Below are positions 1 through 12,500 of a stretch of 64,000 bases of DNA, piece after piece. Numbering within the stretch: position 1 is the stretch's first letter; the number at the start of each line of letters is the position of its first letter. Source of the stretch: Tubiluchus corallicola (lineage: Eukaryota > Priapulida > Priapulimorpha > Priapulimorphida > Tubiluchidae); the NCBI GenBank assembly GCA_030141605.1, contig JAQGDQ010000308.1, forward strand, positions 186,001 through 250,000, read 5' to 3'. A program made the position numbers and the translations under genes. The notes below the pieces were generated by a model, which saw only the letters and a list, made by a program, of their open reading frames with translations, did no database searches and was not told the DNA's origin.

Positions 1-1
1 G

Positions 2-844
2 CTGAACCAGTGCACGTATGTTGTTATGGACGAAGCTGATCGCATGATCGATATGGGCTTCGAAGGAGATGTGAATAGAATTCTGGACTTTATGCCCGTC
101 AGTAACATGAAGCCAGACAGTGAAGAGGCGGAGGATTCCACTACCTTGTTAAGCAATTTTGCATCTAAAAAGAAATTCAGACAGACTGTCATGTTTACAG
201 CTACTATGCCACCTGCAGTGGAACGGTTAGCACGATCGTACCTGCGCCGCCCTGCTATTGTTTATATTGGCTCTGTAGGCAAACCAGTTGAACTTGTGGA
301 GCAGATAGTGTACATGATGGGTGAGAATGAGAAGAGAAAGAAACTACTAGCAATTTTAGAACAAGGAATTAAACCCCCGGTACTAATATTTGTAAATCAG
401 AAGAGAGGCGCCGACATCCTTGCTAAATCCTTAGAGAAAATGGGCTATAATGCAACGACGCTGCACGGTGGTAAAGGGCAGGAGCAGCGAGAGTTTGCTC
501 TTGCTAGTCTTAAAGGTGGTACAAAGGACATCATGGTAGCAACTAATGTTGCAGGACGTGGTATCGACATTCAAAATGTCTCACTCGTAATAAACTATGA
601 CTTACCAAAAACAATTGAAGACTACACACATCGTATTGGCCGAACTGGACGTGCTGGTAAAACTGGTGTTGCTATTAGTTTCGCAACGAAAGACGACAAC
701 ATGTTATACTATGATCTTAAGCACGTGTTGCTTTCGAGTTCCAAGTCTCACTGTCCTGCAGAGCTCGCTAATCATCCAGATGCCCAACATAAACCTGGAA
801 CTGTTGTGACTAAGAAACGACAAGAGGAAAAAATATTTGCCTAG
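2..844 (+). CDS. DDX23: DDX23/PRP28 DEAD-box helicase, 3' part (5' end outside window)
   Basis: Spliceosomal ATP-dependent RNA helicase of the U5 snRNP (PRP28/DDX23 family). It acts in the nucleus at the exchange of U1 for U6 at the 5' splice site. The frame is open from base 2 and ends at TAG (842-844), about 280 residues in one exon. Helicase motifs appear in order: II (MDEAD), III as TAT in FTATMPP, IV (IFVNQ), V ([12 protein letters not shown]) and VI ([10 protein letters not shown]). The family-specific tail [11 protein letters not shown], then [10 protein letters not shown] at the very end, is what separates it from other DEAD-box proteins. The RS-like N-terminus, the Q motif and motif I lie upstream of the window. 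The first ATG in view (26) is the start of the MDEAD motif and is not the gene start. Identification is near certain. Confidence 0.97.
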   Translation: MNQCTYVVMDEADRMIDMGFEGDVNRILDFMPVSNMKPDSEEAEDSTTLLSNFASKKKFRQTVMFTATMPPAVERLARSYLRRPAIVYIGSVGKPVELVEQIVYMMGENEKRKKLLAILEQGIKPPVLIFVNQKRGADILAKSLEKMGYNATTLHGGKGQEQREFALASLKGGTKDIMVATNVAGRGIDIQNVSLVINYDLPKTIEDYTHRIGRTGRAGKTGVAISFATKDDNMLYYDLKHVLLSSSKSHCPAELANHPDAQHKPGTVVTKKRQEEKIFA

Positions 845-3260
845 TGATAGTACACTAGTTTGATTACTTTAAGTGACTGGGTGAGAACCATATCGTCACT
901 GCTGTGCTGTGAATAAGCATAAGAACTGTGACGCACTTAGACAGTTCTTGCATTTATTCACTGTTAGCAATTCTATAGCGAATGAGCTTAATCATACCAA
1001 AACTTGGAGTGTGCTTTACTGTAGAGCTAATTGTTTTGTCTAACTACTCATCTAGTACTTTCATGCATATTTCTGTCTATTCTAAGCGCTAGTAGCAAAA
1101 ACCACAATATTTTGATGCGAGGCATGAGTGGCTCAGGTATGAGTGTCATATCGACATGATTTCAGCTTGTTAACAAAATTTGCTGACGGACTGAGGCCAA
1201 CTTGGCTTGTAATGTATAACATGAAAACTTTTGCAAAGCTACATAAACAGTAACATTTTTGAGTCAAGGTCAAAGCCATTGACCAAGTTTCTATCATATC
1301 CAGCAAGTTAAATTTCATAGCATGCTTCACTTTGGCAGCAGGCAGTGTTACTATGGAAGCTGTTGTCATTTAGCAAACATCAACCATTATTAACATGGTA
1401 AAAAACTTTAGCGTGATCAACGACTGGATGCATGCAATGTTCAAGTTTCACAAGTGGCTGTGATGTGAAAAATCTAGTGTACACTGTACAGAGGCATCTA
1501 CATTTCACCACTTCTTGCATAGTTCTATATAATACTGTACCTAATCACTTGCAATATGTGAAAATAATGAAACTAATATGAATGACATAAGTTGCAAATG
1601 GTGAAAATAGATAATAAACTTGCAATATGCTACTATTCACAACCAACTTTTTATTCTGATTTACTTTATACAATGTGAAACAGTTTTAATTCAGTATTAT
1701 ACACACTGGTATCAAACCCACTTGATAATTACAAATATCTTAAAACAAAACGATGGTAGTTCAAAACACTACTTTCCTAAACATAATCAGTATGACTGCA
1801 TAGATAAACTAAAATTTTTGTAGCTTCTTTTATTTCTGTAAAAAAACCATGATTTGGTACAAACAATGTACGTTCTAGGCTACTAGCAAAAAAGTTTTAT
1901 TTTGATTCAGTGTTGATTTCTATTATGCTTAACGAGTGCAAAAACTACCATTTTCACCAATACATATTTGCAGTTTGAATGCGCCACAATAACATTAAAA
2001 TAACAAGAATGAGGTCTAAATTCTAACGGTGTGAATTATAAATTAAAAAGGTTCAATAAAAGCATATTAACTGCCTAACATGCACAATGCACATATTGAT
2101 TTTATTTGTCCATTTTCCTACAACCACTAAAATTAATACACCTTGTTAATCAGAAACTGAAAGACGTTCAACATAAATGTGATTTGTCATATAACATCTG
2201 ACAGAATGAATTTCAACGTTGTATATGTATACATATAATATGCATGGCATTAAACAGAGCACCACAATGATGATAATAGTGTGTTTACACCACATCACTA
2301 AATGCAATAATTGTAATCATCGGCAGTACGTAAACGTGAACAGTTGTGAACAACCTACAAGGCCCAAACCTTGGCTTTCCGCATCACATTACAATATCAC
2401 AACAAAAATGTGCGTTTGACATTATTTGAATGAATACATGTATTTCTAAACGTATATAAACAAACATAAACTAAGCAAGTGAATGCCATATTGAATTTGG
2501 TTTATGTAACATCCATTACCTAGAAAAATAAGCTGCATTTCTTATCTATGTTTGTTGGAAAATGTGTTACTTTTTGATCTTTTGAGATATTTCATCTTCT
2601 ATTTTTATCCTTATCTTTTACAAGAATTCGCTGTCTACAAACAATGCAAAAATGTTAGTGTACAAGAAATTTGCTTGTAAATTTGTTTGGAATGCAGGAG
2701 GGACAAAACAAGGGTAAATTTTCACTAAAACTACATAATAATGATGACAACACCAGCAAGATCTACACAAGAATTGAATGCACATTGCAGTTTGATAAAT
2801 TAACATGGCCACCTTGCCGTTGACAAATCTGTAATAGAGCAAGTTAGGTGGAAAACAGTTAGCAAAGAGAAAAATAATATATGCATTTACTAATGGTGGA
2901 AAATCTTGTAAGAAAATTTTGCACAAAATGAACATTACATTGGAGAACTACAACTGGGCTAATCATTAATACTGCCACACTCCTGAGTAATTAGGTTTGT
3001 AAAGACGTGTGGAATAAGACGTGAGCAACAACTTAGCCATTCAACAATGCACGTTGACCTAACTGTTTTGCAAGAAAGCTACATAATATGTACAAGGGTC
3101 ACTGGTGGGACAAATACACTACTTACTGTAATATTATGGATAGTACATGCAAGAAATATTACATATGAATATATATTAACTTAAAAGTGAATAAAATTTC
3201 TTTTTACAAACAATAATCAACATAATTATTCTCACTCGGGACGTAATAACTAATGATGCA
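845..3260. other. Convergent 3' flanks of DDX23 and Ski/Sno
   Basis: A non-coding, AT-rich 2.4-kb stretch between two convergent stop codons. It should hold both 3' UTRs. AATAAA-like hexamers on the + strand (for example near 1612 and 2055) and a TTTATT on the + strand near 2101 (AATAAA on the minus strand) are candidate poly(A) signals, so the two transcripts could overlap. The short open frames here (for example 1620-1823, 2618-2935 minus) have no recognisable protein features. No repeat was recognised. Confidence 0.5.
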
Positions 3261-3542
3261 CTATGACATACAGTGCAGTCTATCCATACCAGTTAGTTTA
3301 TAGAACTCTTTTCTAAGTTCGGATAATTCAGTAAGGGCTTGAGCCAGCTGGAACTCTAATCTTCGATTCTGTTGCCTCAATTCCTGATTTTCTAAACGCA
3401 GGTGTTCGTTCAGGGAGTATATGGAACTCAAGCTAACACAGTCATCTGACCTCATATTGCGCTTCACACATTCACTTGAATTGGTATCTTCACATTTCTC
3501 TCTGTACGATTTCACGGAAGCTTCCTTGAGACGAACAATTTC
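3261..3542 (-). CDS. SKI: Ski/Sno coding exon 7 (C-terminal coiled coil, stop)
   Basis: Preceded on the minus strand by a ttttcag acceptor; the frame enters in phase 0 and ends in TAG at 3263-3261, giving 93 residues. It encodes [11 protein letters not shown] at its start and a second heptad-rich stretch ([20 protein letters not shown], then ELSELRKEF). Ski and SnoN both end in such a coiled coil. A GTG within the exon (3515) is not a start. Confidence 0.85.
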   Translation of the reverse strand, partial: EIVRLKEASVKSYREKCEDTNSSECVKRNMRSDDCVSLSSIYSLNEHLRLENQELRQQNRRLEFQLAQALTELSELRKEFYKLTGMDRLHCMS

Positions 3543-6500
3543 CTGAAAATAGCAATAGGAGCCTAATTACAGGACCAAATCAGCTAAATTTTGACACATT
3601 TTAGGGTAACTAGCACTTGTGCACCAGCATTCACACACATCCGAAAATATAGCGAGAACAATTAGCCTCGTGAGGCATCGGTGCCAAGCTGCTTTTTAGA
3701 ATCATTACTGTAATTTACACTAGTAGGTAGTATATGATTTCTATCCATTATTATTAGAGTTTTGAAGTGCATACAAAGAGCAGAATTAAATAAACGCACA
3801 CAAAATCATGATATGCAAAAGACATTGAAAAGTTAAACAGAAATTAAAATTCGTAAAGCTATTCTGTGTAAGCTGTGTGAGCTTTATTTGGCAAACATGG
3901 TAATTTGGAATTTCAAGGTAAAACTGCAGTACAAGAATGGTAGAAGAGGTTTATTATCACCTGGGTTGATACTCTCATTACTCATTCTGGGAACTTTCAC
4001 TTGCCATACCGATTAAGGCTCCTTACCTGGTAGAGAGGGTGGAGCATGAGTATCTGAAAGTGGCTAACATATTTCAGGTAGTTCATCTGATGAGCCAGGT
4101 TCTAGTCTTACCATAAACATCAATGTTGATGGTCCTGTAACTTCCTGTTTTTGCTCCACACCTTTTGACATTCCTGAACTGATGTTTAGGAACTGACCTA
4201 AACTGCATTCCTAAAATAACCTGACGTAAATATCTAAAAGGAAATTTACCTTCAAAAAACTGCTACGCACTTCTTGACTTTTATAATGAGATATCAAGTA
4301 CCATATCTTTCAGATTTTCTGAATGCAGATTTAGAAAACAGTGAATCGATGAAATTGATTTGGAGGTTAAGGAGAAAGTTGAAGTGTCTAGCAAGTTAGA
4401 CGTATTAGCATCAGCATGACGAAACGCTGCAGAAATCACGTACCTTCTCCAGTCGTTTCTGTTCAGCTAGTGCTTGCTGTAGTTTTTTCTCCTGTGTCAG
4501 ATTTACGCATGTTACATCATTCACATTATGTTCTTGACTCATCACTGGGCCACCTGACACCTTGCAAATACGATCAAGAGCCTGATGAACCTCATGAATT
4601 TCATCATGTTCATCATCTAAAGCAAAAAACAGTCTTCACAGTTAGCTAAACAATTACAAAACAACAGTAATGTTGATTTTGGTCCAGACCCCATTTAGCT
4701 CAACTACTACTGATGTCAAGAGCTAGTGAAAGTCAGAGTTACTAAACGCAAAGTAATCTCCAACTTGTTTGTGTTAAGTGGTGCATCATAGTTACATATT
4801 TGACATTAGAAGGCCTTCCAACTTTCACGGTTTTGCCGTGAGTCTCACAATTTTAACTTATTTATTACGATCTCACAGTACGCCATCGCTTTCTCAAGGT
4901 AATTAAAATGATAAATACATTTAGATAACACTGAATAAAACTAAAAATGAACTTCTGCAAATCAGTTTAGAATGCCCCCACACCCGAGCATCCTCATTAA
5001 TAAGCATCAAAAACAACTTTGATGAACAACCAAATTTAGCAAGCGCATGGCGTCATTTCACTGTTTTGAATTAGCAAAGTTATTACTAAATAGTTTTAAC
5101 ATTTAATTACACCAGCTTAACTTTTTTCGAGAAAAGGCTTCAGACTTTCAGTGTCAGAGTGATTAGAATCTGATTTATATTTGCAACGTAAAATCTCCAG
5201 CTTTTAATAACTCTCCAGATTTCTTTTAACTTTTTTGAAAAATAGCCAGAGTTGAGCTTAAGGAGTCTGTATTAGTGACAGAAATATCAGAAAAACAATC
5301 ACTCTTACACAAACGTCACCATAAACAGCAAATGACATTTATTAGTCATAATCTTAATTTGAACGTTGTCAATTAACAACAGAACAAATCCTCAATTATT
5401 AAATTGAGCATTTGTTCGCCAGTGATATTCTTGGCACATTGTCGACAAACAAGTAATATTGACACTGGACATAGAACATGTTTGTACCTTTTTGCTTCAT
5501 TGCAGGTAACAGCTGAACATCACCTGCCATCGGGAACGCACGTTTCTTTGGCGTCAACATCTTCTCGTGCAGCCTCTGATTAAGTTTCCCTTCAGACCTT
5601 GGTTTAGCATCCAGTGACGAAGCACTTATCATCGGTTCAGATTGGCTAGCAACTGGCGGTGATGCTGGATTACTTTTAGCAGCCACATTTGGATGAATTC
5701 GTACATCGAAACTGTCAAAAACAAAAATAAATTTATAAGTAATGTAGTTACAATTTTTGTTGATGCAGTCAATAAATCACTCTTTGCCTCCTGGTACCCT
5801 TTCATGCATATGTCAACACGGCATTGCACACTGCACATTGTGCAATGATAAAATGTGGGTGTGTGACATCTGCAGACGGTTTGTCTACTTTGTCTTTTGA
5901 ACTAGTGTTTTAATGAACACATTTTAAGAAAAACATTGTCAAAAGTCGATGCTTTTTGCTATTACAATACTCAGTGCTCTTCAATGTCACATTACTCAAA
6001 TGGACGTAACATTATTTTTGACAACAATGCAAACTATGAAGCTTCGTAACTCGTGTGGTTGTTTATGGTGACATTATTTTGTTAATAAGGAATTAAGAGT
6101 GCTAGTAACTGATTTATTTGTAAATGTCTTGCAAATATTTTGAAATGTGTATTAAGTTTTGTTATATTTCTTCAAACTAAGTACTATATCAGCTGCAAAT
6201 GGTGTGAGTACCTAACTTTGAGATACCAAAGTTAACAAATGCGTATGAAGTTGCAAAAATTTTAGCCACTGAAGGTTCAAGATTGTATCTTATTAACAGA
6301 ATAAAACAGTGAATAACCAACAGCTAAACTGCACTAAATGTCATCAGTTCATCTACCAACATTATCACCACCATTACGACTTACCACGAAATTCCAGAAG
6401 CATGGACAGTACTGTCATGATTTGCTAACCGGTCAGGTCCTTGATTTAAATACTGCTGCGATTCTCTAAAAAAAGGAATGCTAATTATTTAACTAGTAAT

Positions 6501-9500
6501 AATGGGGGAAAATACAGTATGAATATACAGCAGTTTATCAGTGAACGTTTCATGTCAATAAGAAAATAAGTTTTTTTGAAATGTAAGTAACATATCACAT
6601 ACAGTAATAAGTATAGCATATAATTTTCAATTCTAGTGTTCAAAAAGGTACATGCAAAGTACAATGTACATGCAATGAAAGCAATATTACACAGACTTAT
6701 ACAGAGCGTTTAACTGAGACACTGGGGTTACGCAGCACCATTAAATTAAATTAAATTTGATTTTTAGCCCAAATATAAGGGTTGATCTATTTTAGCCATT
6801 ACATGTTTTGTTGATCCTGTCAATTTTTTTCACATGCTTTGAAAGACAATGAAATATAATAATAAATGCATAAATATATATGCAAGGCTTTGCAAATGCA
6901 CCTACCACTACATTTCATTGGTTTTAGTCAGTGTGAAAAAGTGACACGGATGTTGCCGTGGTACACTGATGCATTATAGAGATTTTTTATTATAAAACGT
7001 ATATCTTGTTTAACGTTTTCAAGCCAAACATGAAGGCTACCTGTTTTCTACCACACCACTCGAATTCTCTTGCAGTTTTCCATCTTTCATTGTCTGCCAG
7101 AATGGAAACGAAGAGAGCCTGTCAAAGAAGCCAGGACCATACCAGAGATTGTAACCGTAAGGTTCCTCTAATCGTACGCGTTTTACTTCTTGATCTACCA
7201 GACCCTGCAAAAGTAGTAGTTAATATTAATTGTGAAATCTCCAAACTCCAACACAACCTGTTTTGCTGCTGACAGAATATAGACATGAAACATTACTCCT
7301 AATTATTTAGTTCACAGGCAAAAAGCAAAAAGAACTTATTATAAAATGGCATCGCAGTTTATTAAGCTTGGTGTTGCAGTACATATTTAATGATTAATTC
7401 AATAAAAAAGTTACATAAAAGAGTTTAGAACTTCAACCCATCTAATGAAAAAAGACACTCTTACATAAAGACATTGTAGCAATATAGGACTATAGATGGC
7501 GCCATCTTTTACTAATGGCTTTCCTTAAACAAATATTTATCAAATTTAACTGGAAAGATATTTTTTAAACTGTGTTTCAATGAGACATGCAACAACGAAA
7601 TAGCAATTGGCGTCTAACATAATGTCAATCATTTTCGTTGACTGTCCAATCAGCGCGCAGGTTATTTCACACACCCTTGCAGCAGCAGGTACATTCAGGA
7701 CGTAACTACAGCTTTAGCTTTAGCTACAGCGCCGTCTAACACTGTTATGAGAAATGCTCAACTTTTCATTAGCTAGCGGGAGAAATATTGGCTTGGTTCC
7801 AGATTTTAATATTGTCAACTGAAATTGCAAGTGAATTAGTGGAAAATATATAGTCTAGTTTCGTTTATAGGAAGAACGAAACGCTTACGTCTATAAGTTA
7901 CTGATTAAACAATTTTGCAATCAAGAAAATATGCAGCTTAGTTTAGTTTATGGCTTTGCAAGTTAGATAAAAATAACTATTTGATTAACTTTAAATAAGG
8001 TCAAAACAAAACGTTTTCTTTTCTGGCCAGTTTTTATAAACCTCAATGAGATCTTCACAGTCAAAATTAATTCAAATGTGGTCAAAACTTATATTATACA
8101 TCAATGTAATATTAGCTAATTTTACGCTATTTTTCTGGTTATAATCAAGGTTAAAAGATACCATTGGGACTTATGTGACTCGGGCATTCAATATAAGGGT
8201 CGTCTATGGAATGGAACAGTCAAATTTATTCCATTTCCGTAGCCCGACAAACGGAAAATACAAAAACTTAATAAATCTTGCAGACGAGCACTTGATCAAT
8301 TAATATAGAAAAATACAACGCAGGCTTGATGTTCGTATGGTTAAAGGCAAGAGAAACTAGATTGTGCCAGACAAAACCTGCGTTTAGAATACCATGGTTT
8401 GCAATTGTTCAAGAGAGTTCAAGAGTTTTATTCATTTTCCACATTGCATCATTACAATTAGCATTAAAATACAGATAATTTTCCATTTGAGTAAATATAA
8501 ATATAAATATGAATAAATGCAATATTATTAAGAAATTTCATAATGCGGGATATACATGTGCAAATTTCATTACAGAATAATTTTTTGATGCATACAGTTT
8601 GAGCCTAAAAGCATAGCTTGACAGGCCAAACTGTATGTGGAAATCTTAAAAAAAAATGGGGGGGGAGTAGTGAATGAAAGATGAAATGGAGCGAATGTTC
8701 GTATGCTGGATCCGCCCTCTCCTCTTTTTAAAATGATTTCGTCAATGTTAGATTGTCACTTGTCATCAAATGATAGACCACTCTCATTCCTCCAATTGAG
8801 CTGACTCAGGTTCTTTTACTTTGTCCATCAATGGTGTAGCGCCGGCCGTCGAGGTTTCTACCTGTTCACCACTGTTCTGCATATGCCCTAAGAGTGACCA
8901 TCACCTTGTCACAAAAGTACCTAATACCAAAAATCTCAAAGCTACCCCAAGTGGTTCAGGAATAACTGGCTTAAAGTCAAACTGGGAATGGATGACGGGC
9001 GCTAAGGACCCCAGAGTAAGGTGACCTAAAAACGATGTCAGTACAATGTTCAACTTCTAGTTATAACCGTAAGATGGTTTAGCTTATTGCAAACAGCGAG
9101 TCTTGTGCAAAATGCGCTATGAAGTACATCTTTTAATGCATACCATAAAAAGCCTGCAAAAAACCCTACAACTCACCAGCAAGCACTGGAAAGAAATCGG
9201 TCTGAAATTCGAAAAGCTCAATGCTATTACAGTTGTACGAGGATGAATGAAGTTATCTAGTTTGATTCTTTCGCATTTAAGTTCATAGCTGTTATTACAT
9301 TATTATTACACTGGACAAAGTTTCATAAATTAGCCCGTCTTTGGAACACTGAACAAGCCGTACAATGCACGCTTATAAAGCACAAGCCTTGAAAGCTGGA
9401 AATTGATAGCCGGAGGTAAACAGCCTAAACTGCTAACTAGTCTAGTTGACTCAGCACGGTCTGTTGATTTCAGACAGATTATTGTGAACTCTGAGTAACC

Positions 9501-12500
9501 TCGCTAGTGTATGCAGACATACAGTAGTAACTGCTGTACCTCGAAGATTGTACACTGTCTAGTGTCTACAGTCCCAGCACTGCAAGCAGCAGACGCGCCC
9601 TATAATTATGTTTATCAACTTATTAAAATATAATGACAGTTTCCAGACAAAAACACGTATCAAAGCTAGCCAAAACAAGCGCTTTGCGCACAGCAATCAT
9701 AATAATAATAATTGGCAAATGTTTACCAATTCAAAATTCGCTGATTCTAATTTACCAAGTATGTTTAGTTCACTGCTGTTGCAATAATATGTGTTTCACA
9801 AGTCAAGTGTGACAGCATAAAATTTGTCAACAGTGTCAAGATTTGTTTAACGTCAGTCACATGATGATTTTTTGCATTCGCTTTTCGAAATTTTTAGGAT
9901 CTCCAGTAAAATTTACCAATTTAGTTGCCTATAATGCAGCTTTTCGAAAAAAAAATTATGGTTGAGGATTCAATAACGACAAGCCTGTTAGCCTATCCTT
10001 TTTGCAGGAATACGTGCAAGACACAACGTAAAACCGGATAGAAAACGAAAGTAATACTTAAATAAAATGCAACTGAAGACGGTGCACGGTAAAAAAAGCA
10101 GAGGTAAAAATGACACAGGAAAAATGGCATGGTACAAACGGCGCAAGAAAAAATGGCATATATGTTATTTTGATGCAACTGTTTTCTATAATAGAACTAG
10201 AATGCGCTCAGTAGGAAGCAGATCTCTGCCATAGCCCAACCTAATCTAATCTTATTCGTCTGATTTTTCTGATGTTCGAAAAATTTCACATCAAGATAAG
10301 TAAGCAAACATACAAAAATGCATATGTATTGGTATTATATAGGCTAGCAAAAGATTAAATGCATTTATAATCAATAATGCATGAATATTTCACATAGTGT
10401 TTATCTATCTTTTTCACCTTTAATTTTGGCGGTGGTCATAGACTGATAAATGTATACGTATCAAATCACCTATAGTCTATATGCATTAATGAACAAAAGT
10501 TATAGACAACTTTACAAGCGAGGTTTTCTCGAAATGGAACCTGGAACTAACTTGCAATTGTGTGTCCTGGTGGAGATAACAAAAAAGATGTACTAAACAC
10601 TAGCTCTGAGACCTTCATGAAGTGCTTCGCGAACGTTTTTGTAAGTGGTGTTCGATCAAGTTTTGCGAAAAAAGAACTGACGAAAAGACTCGCATTTTGC
10701 CACTCTATACCCACATTTCTTCACAACGTTTTTTGAAAACCATTAATTAACTATGACTGTGTGAGATTACCAGAATTTTTATACATTATTACGGTTTATT
10801 TGACCAATTATTACCTTTGCCGGTAATGAGTTGGAGAAAGGAGACACTGAAAAATTGTGGATTAATCTGGATCTTGGAAATCTGTTACATAGGTTTTGCA
10901 TAATAGGCTTACTGTCATAACAGACAAAAACAACCAAACAAACAAACAGAACAGACAAATAAACAAACAAACTGTGTTGAAGCATAACTTCCTTGGCAGA
11001 GGTAAAAATAACAAAAATAATTATACCCCACTGTAACCCTAAGCATATGTATTACTAAGTGTGCCATTTTTCCTCTGTGTCATTTTAGCTACTTTTCCAT
11101 TTGCACCATTTTTTCCTGTGCCATTTTTATCTACATTCGCGGAAGACATGTTAAGCCGTTCATGTTAATGGTTCGCGGAAGAATGTTAATGGTTTGACAA
11201 AAATATTGTTTAGCTAAGGAGTAATATTTCTGCAAGAGAGCAGACCACTCTCCCATATCACGAGAGTATTTGCATTCTACATGGTGAAACTGTCTGCTAG
11301 TGCGTACCAGCCTTGCATGACTATAAAAAGATTTGAAAAACCTTGACTGGAGCTGCTGGTTTTAATTTGATCAGACAGCGTCTCCATCAGTCTTGGCGCA
11401 GCAGCTATCTAAGTAATTTCGACTTTCGGTGCAGATAAAACGCGCAGACATACATAATGTCAGACTTAGCAGCGGATTCCCAGAGTAGGGCAAAGCATTT
11501 TCAAATAATGATTTTATTCCCAACACTGTGAAGAAGACGCCTGTTTTACGAGCACCCCAGCACAAAACTCGGTTATGTCTTTGCAGATCAATAATCGAGT
11601 TCCGGGAATGAAGCAAAAATTGATCAACCCCGACAAATCGCCACAGACTGTTTTCAGCTTTTATACCGAGCTGGAAAGGAATCATGGCTGGGTGGGCGGC
11701 ACAGTGAAATGAATGGCGACTTATAGACATATTCACGAATAAATCACTTATAGTCGCGCATAAATACAATAGATTAATTAATTTGACGTACATGGGCCAT
11801 ACACCGTAAACAGTTTATCTGAAATCTGAATTAATTCTATTAAACGTAAAGTTCAACAAAACCACAAATTATCGCAAACAAAGTCATTGGTCACTCAGGG
11901 TAAGGACTTCGGCAGTTAAGCTGGAAATATGAATAACACGGATCAGAAAAATAGAATTCTTGCAAATAATTTACTAATTATAGGGGTAGGTACCTGTTAA
12001 CGTTCTACTTAATGACGTTGTTGTTAACGCGTAGTTAACAGGGAAACAATTTTCTGGCAAAGAACTTCACAGGTAAGAAGTCTGAGGGAAAATCTAGGAT
12101 TGTAAATAGCCATTCTGCACATAGAAATGTTTAGGGTAAAAATGTGAATAGCAACAGAGAACAGACTCTGACCGTCGATAAAAGAGGTTTATTCACTTTG
12201 CTCTCTTCTCACTACTATACTTTCTTGGCTAACTTCTAGCATGTGCAATGTATGTTGGACTGAGTCCTTTAGTGAGAAGAAAACATATGTGTAGATGACT
12301 GTTTTTAAGTATGCTTGCTGAGTAAGTTTACGAAGTGCAGACATGGCAAATACAATGGCAAGTGCAAAGGCAATGACACGACAAATGATGAAATCATCAT
12401 ATCCCTTGAATGAACGCTTAGTTAAGACTCCCACGTCTGTCTTGTATGCCCTCATTACAAAAAACGCTCCAGGGGATAGAACAGCCTTGTCGGCATGGAT

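Noticed and set aside
4416-4649. Plus-strand 77-codon open frame
   Set aside because: Shadow of Ski/Sno coding exon 6 on the opposite strand.
7006-7272. Plus-strand 88-codon open frame
   Set aside because: Shadow of Ski/Sno coding exon 3.
11371-11793. Minus-strand 140-codon open frame
   Set aside because: Longest anonymous frame in the intron, but without motifs or supporting splice sites; an old repeat remnant is as likely.
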